Positions 33,543 to 45,139 of a stretch of DNA of 64,000 nt are shown here, one piece after another (position 1 is the stretch's first letter; each line of letters opens with the position of its first letter). A program made the position numbers and the translations under genes. The DNA is from Aphrophora alni (lineage: Eukaryota; Arthropoda; Insecta; Hemiptera; Aphrophoridae), in assembly GCA_963513935.1 (NCBI GenBank), contig OY740772.1:11936098-12000097 (forward strand), in the 5' to 3' direction. The notes beneath the pieces were generated by a model. The model did no database searches. It was not told where the DNA came from and saw only the letters and a program-made list of their open reading frames with translations.

Positions 33543-34110
33543 GATATCTTCGATCTTGTAGGAAATATTAACTCATTCGATCATGAGGTCTTATCCAGCA
33601 AGGTAACTTCTTTGACGTCGTTGGTTAGGTCCTTCGCTTCGCTCGTGTCAGTGTCTCGCCTCTGTAAAGCCTCGAAGATATGTGAAGGAGCCTCCTGTAG
33701 GAGATAATTCGCAACTGTACGTATATATTCTAGTGAGGTTTCGAAATTACATAAAAAAAATAACTTACCTAATCGTCATTGTTGGTACTAAAATACGCAA
33801 CATTGAAAACTACAATTTTTTTTTTGGTAATTTAGTGTTTAGGTTGAATTACATATGAGTTATAAACAAAAAACTGTTTTGCAATGGCCAGCATTAGGCA
33901 CACTATAGACCTCTATACTAAAGTTAGTGTTACTATTTTAATATCCGTAGTGGTGTCATGTTTACGTACAGACGACAACGACGACGGAAGTATGGCGAAA
34001 ACTATCGCCTAACAATGTAAATGTTTGTTTCCTTTTAAAATAGTGTTGCACTAATATTTTGTTTTACAATTACAAGGCGTCTAGAACGTCTTGTAATACG
34101 CAATAAAATA
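33543..34110 (+). mobile_element. Rep-C copy 6
   Basis: Starts CGATCTTGTAGGAAATATTA, continues CCTTCGCTTCGCTCGTGTCA near 33633, GAGGTTTCGAAATTACAT near 33737, CACACTATAGACCTCTATAC near 33899 and ACAGACGACAACGACGACGG near 33967. The 3' end CTTCGTATACTGGG is replaced by unrelated sequence. Confidence 0.6.
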
Positions 34111-36527
34111 AAAGGAAAACAGAATTTATAAAAAGATGATTCATATCATAAGCACATTACACCTTAATATCATATGTATTTAGAGACTTCAACGCGCGGG
34201 TAGGAAAGATAACTCACAGAGAGAATCAATTTAGTTTTAAAAATAAAAGAATATACAGGATGTTTACACTTTTTCGTACATATATAGTGTACAGAGAGAT
34301 GTATGATGGGTCGAAAAAATGTATATCGAGTTTTTTACGGATTCCCATTTTGAGTCTTAAAAATAAACTTTTCGAATGTCTGTTGTAGGGTTTTAAAGAA
34401 TAATATTGTGGACAGATTTTAATTAATTCAAATTTGCTATGGAGGTATGTTTTGGGTCATATCTCGGGACATAGTTTTCATTTCTTTGATACAAAAAAAA
34501 TTTAGGGTAGCTGCTCTATGAAACTAAACACAAAATTATAATGTTCTCCAAATCAGCTTTAACGTTTTTATCAAATTTTGGTCAAGTGCAGCGCCCAAGC
34601 AAACGAATTGTTAGCGATCTTTGCAAAAACAAATGTCGGTTCATAAGTTATCGGTAAAGAATTTAAAAAATCGTTCACGATGCTGAGATAAAATATTAAA
34701 TTTTATTGAAATCGACCGATTTCCCTCAAATATTAGTGTAATTAAGATTCTACTTGTGCGTAATTGTATATAAAAATATATTACTGCTCAGAAATAATTG
34801 GGGTGAAAATAAAAAAAAAAATTTTGACGATTAGTTAAGGTTCGAGATAACTGGTCCATGTTTTGGATACTAGAGTAATATTTTTAACTTATCTACAAAA
34901 AGTTTTAACTTTCTACGGAACAGTTTCAAAATGCCGTATATTTGAAATATTCTACTCCGAATAGTTTGAAAACAGTTTTACAAATTACAATAATTAGAGT
35001 TGGTCTATTAACAAAAACACAAGGGTATCTTAATTTCTGTTGTAGGATAACCTTTATCGATAAAAATAAAAAAAATGTTACCCAACAGAAAAACTGACTA
35101 GCAGGCTTTGGGACTTCAATGACTGTTGCGTCATAATATTAATATTTTAATAAACAGTTCGAAGTAAAGTCATATCTAAAATATTTCCAAGTAATTATTA
35201 TATTTGGATATTTAAAAGTATTTTAATTCTTAACTTAAAATCTTCTCAGGGTTTTAAAAAAAAGTGTCCTTGATTTTAATCAACCAATCTTCTTGATTTT
35301 AATGACAAACATTTTGGAGTTTTGTTTTTCGTCATTGCGATTACGTTGACTGGACTGCGCGCATGCGCAGAGAGTATTGTTCAGCGCGTCGTTCGTCATT
35401 CAAAGTCTAGCAGTAGTTACTTTAGTAATGCCAACATACATGAAAAATCGTGTTTGATAAATGTAAATCATTTTCGGGGTAATTTCGGCATTAAATATGA
35501 GTTAGTGCATAAGGTAGAGGTTAAAATTGTTTTTAGTATATTACCACTAAACTTCAGAGATTTGTTAATAAAATTATATTCAAAACTTTATAATTTAGAT
35601 GCATATCCAATGCAAACGGCGTAAAAATTCCCACCATTACGGAGAAAAGGGTGTGTCAGTTCTTTATTCTTCACATTTCACTAAAATGTTAACGAAATCT
35701 GTAAAGCCGTTTTTTAGAATGTCTTTTATAACAACCCCATGACATTATTATTTGATATTTTATTGACAATTCACGATCCAGTAGTTTTGGAGAGATGGTA
35801 GTTGACTAGTTTATATTTAATTTGTAGATTGCCATTTGCAAGGGTGGGGGTGAGTGGGAGGTTTACACAGATTCTATAAAACTAGTTCTCTTGTGTGTAT
35901 TAATGTTTCTCGCAAACCGCACATTTGTCTTTTTTAGTTTTAAAATGCAATTTTTTAAAAACGCCCCTGCACATTTAATGTACACAAATAATTTTAATAT
36001 AAACACAAATTACAATTATATTGTTTTCAAACTTCAAGTATTACATATTACTTCATAAGTAAACCTAAATTACCAGTAAAGAAATAATTTTAAAAAAATA
36101 TTAAAAACTTACCATTTTCACCTGATTTTTCAGCCACTTTAAAATAACACAATTTTCATGCATGATGTGTTTACAGTATCCTTATTATTTTTCCACTGGA
36201 TATAACCTTACGGAGTTATTTAACTGGATTATTACATGAACGAATTCATCTCTGCTAAATAAAGTCCTGTAACAGAATTATTAAATCTAATGTTTTCAAT
36301 TTCGTCGTTATATTGTACTAATATATACAGAATGAGTCATTCATAATTATGTATCCAATGATATATATATATATATATACATATATATATGTCCTTCGTT
36401 TTCCCCCTATTTGTGTTTAACTTTAAAGAAATTTATAATTTTAAGAATAGATGAATAATTTAGACCATATTTCATATACCTATCCACTTCGTGTAAACTT
36501 TTACCATTACATGAATATAAATCATTA
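34111..36527. other. Spacer, partly old repeat sequence
   Basis: ATATACAGGATGTTTACACT at 34251 looks like a CAGGRTGT-type transposon end without a partner. A palindromic CTGCGCGCATGCGCAG lies near 35355. A TA microsatellite follows at 36358-36392. The 100-codon open frame at 35322-35624 has no motif. Confidence 0.4.
36358..36392. repeat. TA microsatellite
   Basis: Two ATATAT runs separated by a single ACATA interruption. Confidence 0.9.
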
Positions 36528-37244
36528 TCTATATATATTAAAGTCAAACCCCACTGACAAATCACGAAATCTCTGGATCCAAGAAAGCTAGAGCTCTAAA
36601 TTTTTAACATGGTTAGGGGTAGGTCTGTAGACGCGTACTAAGAAAGGGTTTTGAAAATATTCCACTTCAAGGGCGTTTTTTACTCCTAAAGCATATCTCT
36701 TTATCTAAGAAGCCTAGAGCTATGAATTTTTTAACATGGTTAGGGGTAGGTCTGTAGACGCGTACTAAGAAAGGGTTTTGAAAATATTCCACTTCAAGGG
36801 CGTTTTTTACTCCTAAAGCATATCTCTTTATCTAAGAAGCCTAGAGCTATGAATTTTTTAACATGGTTTGGGGTAGGTCTGTAGACGCGTACTAAGAAAG
36901 GGTTTTGAAAATGTTCCACTCCGAGGGAGTTTTTTACACCTAGAGCATATCCCTGGAACCAAGAAGTCTATAGCTATGATTTTTTTTTTAACTTGGTTTG
37001 GGGTAGGTCTATGATACGTATTAGGAAATGGTTTTGAAAATGTTCCACTCCAAGGGTGTTTTTTATTCACTAAAACAAGTATCATATCTTTGTTATTATT
37101 TATGGTTCGATTTTAATCAAATTTGGTGTGTTGCTGTATTTGGGCATAATTTATTTAAATAGCACCACTATTAGGATTGTGCTATAAAAAATATATCTTC
37201 ATAAAACGATCTTAACTATCTCCAGGTGAAACTAGGGCCATCTG
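36528..37244 (+). mobile_element. Helitron-like non-autonomous element 2
   Basis: Left end is A|TCTATATATATTAAAGTC, as in the other two copies. Four repeat units of about 126 bp follow, then a unique tail from 37070 (AAACAAGTATCATATCTTTG, AAATTTGGTGTGTTGCTGTA, TTAGGATTGTGCTATAAAAA). Homology to element 3 stops at GGCCATCTGCTG, so the right end is placed here to within about two bases. No replication protein is encoded. Confidence 0.65.
36571..37070 (+). repeat. Tandem array of about 126 bp units, four copies, in Helitron-like element 2
   Basis: Units begin at 36571, 36697, 36824 and 36951. Parts of the first two units are nearly identical (GGTTAGGGGTAGGTCTGTAG and CCACTTCAAGGGCGTTTTTT), indicating a recent unit duplication in this copy. 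Confidence 0.93.
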
Positions 37245-37391
37245 CTGGTTTTGTATATTTTCAAAATAGTGGCCATTTAAAATATGTAAAATATCAAGAA
37301 AAATTTGTCTTATTAGGAACAATATTAAAAAAAAAGTTATCATCTTTAGAGAAAAAATCTTTCGGTCATCACCTTAGAAGAATAGAGGAAA

Positions 37392-37560
37392 AAATAAAGA
37401 CCCCTAGCTCTCGAATAGTCTAGCGTCAGGGTTGGGAAGTTAACAAGAGCTGGTCAAGAGAGACCTGATAAAAAGACAAGAGAGGGATCTAACCTAAGAC
37501 TACATGAAGATAGGTGTAGATCCAGCTAGACTCCTCGGGTATGCACACCCGCGCTCACTG
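37392..37560 (+). repeat. Rep-B SINE-like repeat, copy 5
   Basis: The best preserved copy: AATAAAGACCCCTAGCTCTC, GTCTAGCGTCAGGGTTGG, GAGAGACCTGATAAAAAGAC, GGGATCTAACCTAAGACTAC and GGTGTAGATCCAGCTAGA in order. It ends against the reversed 3' end of Rep-C copy 7. Confidence 0.7.
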
Positions 37561-37561
37561 T

Positions 37562-38905
37562 AAGTCCCTATTATCAGTAGAGGGGCCCAGTATACGAAAT
37601 ATAAATTAAGTTTGGTAATTGTCAGACTTACGACCACCGTATTTTCACTGATTTTCCAAGATGTCAAGAAAACGGAGAAGTGATTTTCGATACGCCGTTG
37701 TTGTCTGTACCTAAGCACGTTAACTTTCTGAAATTATTACAGGAACATGAAATTTGGTTTAGGGGGCTAAAGTGTGCTTATATAGAACACTTTTGTAATT
37801 CAGAAAAATCTAAATAAAAATGTCAAAATAGCTCTAATTGCAAACAGTTCATAAGTCGTGTGTTATGCAACTAACGCACAAAATTAGATAACAATTTACA
37901 GATTTCCATTCTGCGTGTAACGGTACCAAGCCCACTCCTCTACGATGATAAATAGTGAAATTATTTTATTAAATTAAATTTCGATCTCCAAAAATATGAT
38001 ATTCGTATTGTTATGACATGCTTAACGAGTGGAAGCTCATTCACATATGTACAGTTTTGAGACCCGCAGGGCCGAGACATTAATACGTATGGAAAATATT
38101 GTATTATATATACAGGATGTTTCAAAACTTATGTTATTTGGGTATAAATATAAAAAAGTTCCTGTGAACATGTGTTCTAAAATACTTAGTTTTTAACCTT
38201 TCCGTCACTTTGTGTTTTTAACACATAACATTATATTTTTGCAAATAAATTAGATATCGAATTCAAATTTAGAATAGATTCTTTTTAGGTTATCAAAAAC
38301 CAGAACTTAGTTTTTGAATGTTTTCAAAATGGCGGCCTTTTAATATTTTAAGTGTCGAATAAATAAAAAACCATTAACTTTATAAAAAATTAAACTGGTG
38401 CAATTTAAAAAACATCAATTTAAAAAAAAAAAACATGTAAAATAAAGTTCTATTTTGCAGTATATTGATAAAAGGTCACATACAAAATATATAAACCAAA
38501 TTTGGACTCGTTATATTTCCAATAGTATAACTTTTTTGTAAAAAACACAAAATGGCGGATAAACTGAGACCAAAACATTTTAGTACATATTTTTATAGTA
38601 ACATTTCTAATCATTTTGACACAAGAAACCATATCCAAAAGTTTTGAAACGTAATTTGGAAACACCCTGTATACAAATCTACGAAGTCCGTTAGGCCCTA
38701 GCCGACATCAAGAGAGTAGTAATTACGAGGTTCAGAAAACATGTGTAACAACTGTTTTAAACAAATTTACCCTACTGGATAAACTTCTTGATTTTCCAAT
38801 ACAATTTAACATTTCCTACAAGGCTCAAGAAACTGCATTACATTTATGTTTGTATTAGATACCATGATGGAGCTCATCAACATGTTTTGACACAATAAAT
38901 ATTAA
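37562..38905 (-). mobile_element. Rep-C copy 7, interrupted by Rep-T element 4
   Basis: Reading the minus strand from 38905: ATGTTGATGAGCTCCATCAT, CTTGAGCCTTGTAGGAAATG, AAACAGTTGTTACACATGTT, CTTCGTAGATTTGTATA, then the insertion, then TAATGTCTCGGCCCTGCGGG, TAACAATACGAATATCATAT, and at the end TATTTCGTATACTGGGCCCC. It is the most complete copy of the family in this window and shows that it encodes nothing obvious. Confidence 0.7.
38113..38669. mobile_element. Rep-T element 4 (557 bp)
   Basis: Ends CAGGATGTTTCAAAAC and GTAATTTGGAAACACCCTG are inverted copies with TA flanks. AAAATGGCGGC lies at 38336-38346 and a second AAAATGGCGGATAAAC near 38552. It is inserted in Rep-C directly after GTAGATTTGTATA (minus strand), the same site used by Rep-T element 1. 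Confidence 0.75.
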
Positions 38906-39559
38906 AATGGCTAAATGTCATAATTACCCAGACAAAAATAATTAATTTCATAAATTCTAATATAAATATTTAAACTTAAATTATATTTCAGAAGGAGATT
39001 TGATTTATTTTTGTGGTTTACATAACTCATAACAGGAACCAACGTCCTTGAATTCATCCAGGCAGACGCGTCTACAAAAGCAATGATTACACAAAACTCG
39101 TGGGTAAATGTTACGTTATGTGTGGAATTTTTAAGAAATTTTGTAAATTCTTCGGTTTTATATTAAGTAAATATGGAAACCAGATGTTGTATGGATGATA
39201 CAAAATAGTATGCGGATTCGAGCTTGGCTCAAGGTCGTATTTAATATATAAATTCTTTATTTAATTGAAAAGGGAAAACAGAAACATGGAATACTTCGGA
39301 AGGTCTGTTTGCTAAAAATTTCAAGGTCACTGGGGTACTTAGCGGAAAGAATACTCAGTAAGAATTATGTTTGAGTGGAAATATTTTTGTGAGATAATTT
39401 TGATGGGGTAGATTTACGATCGTATTACCGCGCGAAGAAAAGATCCTGTATTAAATGTTCCACTTGGCATTTTGACGCTTGTTGGTGCGCAATTAACACG
39501 GCGTTTTATGTCATTTAGAAGTACAGTTTTTTTTGTTTTTTTTGTTCAGAAAATATGTA
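38906..39559. other. Spacer without recognised features
   Basis: No coding motif or repeat family is recognised. Confidence 0.4.
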
Positions 39560-40084
39560 CATAGTTTCCCAAAAAAGTGAACTAGTTATTCATTTTTGGA
39601 TTATATACATCTAAACGAACAAAAAATGTCAAGTAACATACAGTCAAAATCCGTTACATTATCCGTCTACCCGCCATTTTGTTCTTTTACAAAAAAAAAA
39701 TAACTCCAGAAATAGATAAGATATTGATTTCAGATTTGCTATAATCATTTTGTAAGTTACGTTTTACAAGTGTACAAACACGATGACAATGTTTATAATT
39801 GTCAAAATGGCGGCAGTTTAAATTTTTTTAAAGTTAACGCTTTTGGAGATAATCGACGTTAAAAGTTTTAAACGATCACCATTTTTTAAATTATAAAAAT
39901 AAAGTCTTTGTGTTTGGTACACTTGTAAAATGTAACAAGCAAAATGCTACACTAAATCTGAATTCAATATCTTATCTATTTTTGGAAATACAATTTATTT
40001 ATTTTTTAAATAACAAAATGTCGGATGGACGAATAATGAAGCGGAATTCGTCTATATGTGTATAAACATTTTCAGGACACTCTG
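39560..40084. mobile_element. Rep-T element 5 (525 bp)
   Basis: Left end TA|CATAGTTTCCCAAAAAAG is decayed; the right end TTTTCAGGACACTCTG is followed by TATATATA. Arms match over a long distance: GTAACATACAGTCAAAATCC..CCCGCCATTTTGTTC at the left and AACAAAATGTCGGATGGACG..GAATTCGTCTATATGTG at the right. AAAATGGCGGC is at 39804-39814. Element 6 begins eight bases after it. Confidence 0.7.
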
Positions 40085-40092
40085 TATATATA

Positions 40093-41168
40093 CAGGGTGT
40101 TTCAAAAGTAAAGGTGCATGCTTCGCAAATTGATACTAGAGCTAAATATAAGGGAAAAAATCACGTAAAAATAGGTTCGGAATTTATTTTTTCAGGTGTC
40201 TTCGATTAAATGTTTTTTCTGAAAATTATAATAATTTACTAATATTTTGAGGTTAAATTTGGTATATAAATTTTATTATGCTACTTTTTGCCAGTGCGAA
40301 AAACTTTATGTAAATTTTCAAAATGGCAGGCGTTTAGGGGTTTAAAATATTGCATGTTCATTTTTACAAATATCGTTCTTTTTTTAAAAATATACAAGAG
40401 AAAAGTATTTTTTTACTCTTTTAAAAAAAATAAAATTAAAAAATCAAAGGATAATATAGTTGTCTACATCTAAAATCATAATTACTTGGTAATCGTCTAC
40501 AACACCCAAAATTATCTTACATATAAAATAATTTTAATTTGTCCTTTTTTATATCTGGAAACCAGACTTTTTTTACGTTTAAATAAATTGCAAACACACG
40601 ATAAAGTTTAAAGTGTCGTTAATTTGTTTAATAAACGCAATTAAGATTTCATTCATTTTTGAACATGTTTCGAGATATTTAGAACGAAAATATATTAAAT
40701 AAGCGAAGTTTTCAAATAGTTTTGAAATTGTTATGTAATTCAAAACAATGGATTTTAAAAAAATTGTTGAAAGTATTAGTATACAAAATATTTTAGTTTT
40801 AGGTCAATTTTGTGTGTTCAAAAAATCATTATCTTCCTGTTTATGTCAATAATTTGGTTACCCTTTGATCTACAGAAAAAATACAGTCTTTTTGTTTGTC
40901 ATTCAAAATTTTGTCTTTCCGTTTTCAAGACTTTCAATATTACATATTTTAAACGTCATTTTGAAAATATACAAAATAAAATCTTTATTTTGGGAACACT
41001 TATAAAACGTAACATACACCCTAAGTTATAATTTTTTTGGAAAAAAACAAAATGGCGGATATATTGAAAACTAAGCGTTTTTTGGAATATTTTATTGTTC
41101 ATTTTTTCTTTATCCTGCCCCACAAAGTTATTTCCCAAAGTTTGTCACATTACTTAAGAAATATCCTG
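40093..41168. mobile_element. Rep-T element 6 (about 1.08 kb)
   Basis: Left end CAGGGTGTTTCAAAAGTAAA, right end ATTACTTAAGAAATATCCTG, each next to TA. The right arm (CCTGCCCCACAAAGTTATTT, GTTTGTCACATTACTTAAG) matches the right arm of element 2, while the left arm is of another subtype, so it may be a recombinant. It contains the family phrases CTTGGTAATCGTCTACAACA and TTGGTTACCCTTTGATCTAC. Small open frames of 60-73 codons inside have no motif. Confidence 0.6.
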
Positions 41169-41609
41169 TATTTTACAGACACTGCTCTTTCATTTATTTT
41201 CCATTTTTGACTGACAACTACTGAATTGAAAATAATAGGAGACGAGTAATTAATTGTCATTTGTTTTTGATAATTGTTGATTGGAAAAGTGTTTCCAACG
41301 TTTATTTAGATCTTAACTTGTCTCGATAGTAGGATATCAATAACTGTAATGATGTGTAGCTAGCTTAGATACAATACTGTGCGAGCGAACATGAGAGAAG
41401 TGATATAAATGATACTTAACATTCATGGATGAGGATGAGTCACGGGGCAAGAACCATGAAAGGTTGAAGGTCAAGTTCACTTGATCACGAATAAGTGAAT
41501 AGCGATCAGGTTATGTGGACAATAGCTGATAGAGATGCATGCACACAACTCGAATCTCAGACTCCGAGTTTGTAACTTAAGACGTTAAGATATTATTTAT
41601 TTTTAATCA
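41169..41609. other. Spacer with a Motif-A lead-in
   Basis: GACTGACAACTACTGAATTG at 41209 resembles the sequence that precedes Motif-A elsewhere, but the motif itself is missing here. Confidence 0.35.
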
Positions 41610-41900
41610 TCCTTATTTCCCAGTAAACGAAGTATGGGGTAATTTGTAATAGTACAAAATTTAGAAATCTGTTTTTTACCGATTTTCACGGTACATGGCG
41701 GCAGAAAATCGAAAATTTTCATCAGATCGTCCCTTGAATGTACGCAACCATGATAGCGGTCACAAAAATTAAGATAGGAACATGAAATAGAGGACTGTAG
41801 TGTGTTCATTTTGTAGAAAACTATTAAAATTCAATAAAATCAACTTGAAATGTCAAAATTGCCACCATTTTGAAACAGTTTTTTGTTCATATCTCGTCTT
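41610..41900 (-). mobile_element. Rep-C copy 8, internal part
   Basis: On the minus strand: GTTTCAAAATGGTGGCAATT, GAACACACTACAGTCCTCTA, TTTTTGTGACCGCTATCATG and ATTTTCGATTTTCTGCCGCC in family order. A 68-codon frame in it is not a gene. Confidence 0.5.
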
Positions 41901-42764
41901 AATTATACACTAAATAAGAAAAAAAATTAGAAAGTGATTTGTTTGTTCTTAAAACAGAAAAAAACATTTTGTGGCTTGTAAATTTTTTGTAAACTTGTGT
42001 TACGTAACATAAAAAAAATTAATTTAATTTTAAAGTGCATTCAAATACGAACTTTATATATTTTCTATTTCTAAAGTTATGTTTTTTTGTGTAAAAAACA
42101 AAATGGAGGATAACTGTTAAACGAAAGAGAACATAATTTATTTTTGTAGAGTCTGAATATCTATGCACGCTAAGGGTTTTTGTGACCGTAAACTTACCTT
42201 AGTGCGATTTACGACAGTACCTTAAAGTTACATTTCTATTACACTTGTGCGTGCGTGCGTGTATGTGAGTGTGTTTCGCGGGTGATTTTATTTGGCAGAC
42301 AGAAAACATTTGGCATCCCCCACTGTCTGAAGCTATAACAAATGGAACATCATACCGACGTGAGCACAATCCTAAAATTCGGAACAAACGTGAGCGGTTT
42401 CCAAATTGCCAAGGAAATCTGTAGCTGTCATTAGGCTACCATCCAAACGGTCAGCTGATGATGTCATTTAAACTGTTCAAAACTTTATACTTTAAGTCAC
42501 AAATCTTTGTTTCTCAATTGCAGATTCACATGACCACCTAGAACGTTCTTTCTGCACATGAATTATGCAGGCTGTGAATGTAATTTATTCTTGCAAACTT
42601 CTCCTTCCTCCTTCCTTCCCGTTAGTGTGTGTATCTACCTTCATCATCTTCGTCATATAACTGTTTGACGCGTTTCGAATAGATTACATCATCTGAAGCA
42701 AAATATATATATACCGTTTTCCAAACTTCCTCTTTAAAGAGTAATGTTTGTATACCCTTGGAGG
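41901..42764. other. Spacer with a GTGC-rich short repeat
   Basis: GTGCGTGCGTGCGTG near 42247 is a short microsatellite. Near 42068-42120 a TTATGTTTTTTTGTGTAAAAA..AACAAAATGGAGGATAAC block looks like a Rep-T arm fragment. Nothing else is recognised. Confidence 0.4.
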
Positions 42765-42960
42765 GCTTGGCAATCCCTAGGGATCCGAGTTGGATCTACA
42801 ACTTTCCTCATGTAATCTTGGATTGGATCCCTATCATTCACCTTCCCTATCGGGTCTTTCTTGAACAAGTCTAGTTCTTTTCCGACCCTGACGCTATTAG
42901 AGTATTCGAGTGCTAGGGTTCTTTATTTTATGTTCTTTCCTTCCTTTTTTGACGTGATAA
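42765..42960 (-). repeat. Rep-B SINE-like repeat, copy 6
   Basis: Minus strand has AATAAAGAACCCTAGCACTC, AGCGTCAGGGTCGGAAAAGA, AAAGACCCGATAGGGAAGGT, GTTGTAGATCCAACTCGGAT and GGGATTGCCAAGCCCTCC. Confidence 0.7.
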
Positions 42961-43165
42961 CTTCTTATGGGACGGTGAACCTGTGCGATATAGAGGAATA
43001 GGGAAAGGGAATGAGGGGGAAACTGAAAGCGGATGAGGGGAATCACCACTACTCTGCGCCATCTACATGCGCGAGCGCGAAAGCAGATGTGGGGAATCAC
43101 TGTTTCTATTATAACGATTTCAGACTCCATATATAGTAATCTCAAACTAGTAATCAATACGTAAA

Positions 43166-43193
43166 TATTGCACAAACTTTCTCACATACCCAT
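43166..43193 (-). repeat. Motif-A, copy 9
   Basis: Minus strand reads GGGTATGTGAGAAAGTTTGT followed by GCAATATT. Confidence 0.6.
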
Positions 43194-43835
43194 ACATATT
43201 AAAACTAAAACGAAGATATATCTACTAAAAGTTTGTAAGGGGTGTTTTTCAAAGCTAAAATTGATCGTGAGCTGTTAAAAGAACTAAGACTATACAGAGT
43301 GTCCCGACAAAGTTGGACGGGCTATTCCATTTTTGGATTATATACAACAAAACGAACATAAAATTACAAATAACATATAGTCGAGCTTCATTATCCGTTT
43401 TACAATAAAGTATTATAATACCAGAAATGAAAAAGATATTGAGTACAGATTTTACAGGTTTAAGCACTTTGTAAGTTAGTTTCATAAATGTAACAAACAT
43501 TATTGTTATAATTTTAAAACGAGGGCCGTTAAATGTTGTTGACCTCGAATATCTCGAAAACTATTAACTTTAAACTATATCTGTAGGTCAAAGGGTAACC
43601 GAGTTATCGACGAAAAAAATTGTTGGTAACTGTTTACAACATCAAAATTAGGCTAACACCAAAATAATTTTGAATTATGATAGTTTTTATCAATGGAAAA
43701 ATATGTAATTATAATTTTGTTTTAGACCAGATTGTTTTTTTAATTATTTTTAACGTGAAAATGAAAAAAATAAGCTTGATTTATTTGTTTAATAAATAAT
43801 AATAGTATTTAACAATATTTCAAGTAAAAAAATGT

Positions 43836-43894
43836 ACGACTTAGACTGGGAACCCAGAACCTTTGGCTTTACGCGCCAATGCTCTACCAACGGT
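43836..43894 (-). pseudogene. tRNA-like remnant (D arm to T arm)
   Basis: The minus strand contains GTTGGTAGAGC (D-arm-like), TTGGC..GCCAA (anticodon-stem-like, seven-base loop GCGTAAA) and GGTTCTGGGTTCCCAG (T-arm-like). The loop lacks the invariant T33 and the acceptor stem cannot be closed, so it is not a working tRNA. It most resembles tRNA-Thr. It may be a tRNA-derived SINE head; a weaker mirrored block (CATAAAGCCAAAAGTAGTGA) occurs at about 47538 on the plus strand across the nested element. Confidence 0.45.
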
Positions 43895-43983
43895 TGCTTT
43901 TTGTTACAATTTACAAGTTATTAAATTAATTACCTCGTTAGAAACGACATTGAAATTAATATCTTTATTCAACTTGTAACCCT

Positions 43984-44232
43984 TGTAATACAACTTTTTA
44001 TTTTAATTATATTACTTTAAATAATTTGTAATGTTTTTATAATTATATATATATATATTTTTTTTAAATTGTTATTGTCTTTCTCGGGGTTTTAGGTCAG
44101 TGCCGGCTTCTTCCAAATGTTATTAATATGAATAAAAAAAAAAAAATGATAAATCAGATATAATACAAAAAAAAAAAAATCAATCAATAAAATGTTGAAT
44201 GTATTAATGAAAGAAAAAAATATGTATATATA

Positions 44233-44288
<56 letters not shown>

Positions 44289-44861
44289 AATATGATTAAT
44301 AGTTCGAGTTCCTTCACCAATCACTTAGACAAAAAAATATATTCCAACAATAACTACAAATCTCACCATTACTTCAATGTTTTCCCTTCTAATATTGTTT
44401 TTTGGTAATTGTTTAGTTCAATGTATTTAACCTTTTCTTCATATTCCAATAATTATTTCAATATTTCACTTCAACTATTATTTCCACCTTCTCAATCTTA
44501 TTTAACACATTATATATATATATATATCTCAACCGCACTTCTTAAATTCTCAAGACTAATTAAAAATTTTCTTTTTTCTTTTCTAACTGTTGTTTTTTCA
44601 CCTGATTCACTGTTATTCACTCATATGTTTTTTTTTATCCACTTGCCCACTAGATTTTGTACTTGTGTGTGTAATGTTTATATATATATATATATATTAA
44701 TGAATTAATTTAGATGTATGATTTGTATATTTAAATAATGAAATAAATTTTGAATAAATAAAATCTTTGAATAAACTCCATATAACTTATATCTAATTTT
44801 TTATATATTTTTTATAAATAAACTTAAGAAATTTAAACTATATATATTTTGAATTGTTATA
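43984..44861 (-). repeat. 3' LTR of the gag-only element (878 bp)
   Basis: Plus-strand reading begins TGTAATACAACTTTTTATTT and ends TTTTGAATTGTTATA. It matches the other LTR almost base for base except for the lengths of several TA and A runs. The strand-specific start is TATAAC rather than TG, an atypical LTR end. Confidence 0.9.
44226..44284. repeat. TA microsatellite within LTR
   Basis: A long uninterrupted AT run; the corresponding run in the other LTR (46860-46884) is much shorter, which accounts for part of the LTR length difference. Confidence 0.95.
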
Positions 44862-44878
44862 ATATCTCCTGGTAACTT
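44862..44878 (-). other. Possible polypurine tract of the gag-only element
   Basis: On the minus strand CCAGGAGATAT lies next to the 3' LTR start. It is purine-rich but interrupted, so the call is tentative. Confidence 0.35.
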
Positions 44879-45139
44879 TCCTTAAACAGTTTATTTAAAT
44901 ATTTTTTATGGAACAAAACAAAATTAACAATGAAAATATATAATTTATTTAATAAAAAAAAAATTAGCAATCATTTTTTTTTTTTATCGGCTGATTTATT
45001 TAACTTGAAATATCGGTATTAATATCATTATCAGATACACCATTACTATTTGTTGACCTGTATCAGTGATTGGTGTTTCAATTTTTTGACTACTACTGTC
45101 CTTATTTGTAGAAATTACATCAATTAATTCTTCATCTGA

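Noticed and set aside
35322..35624. 100-codon frame downstream of a CpG palindrome
   Set aside because: No known motif and no splice or homology support; kept only as a possible regulatory patch.
43836..43894. Functional tRNA gene
   Set aside because: The anticodon loop lacks T33 and the acceptor stem does not pair, so it is called a remnant.
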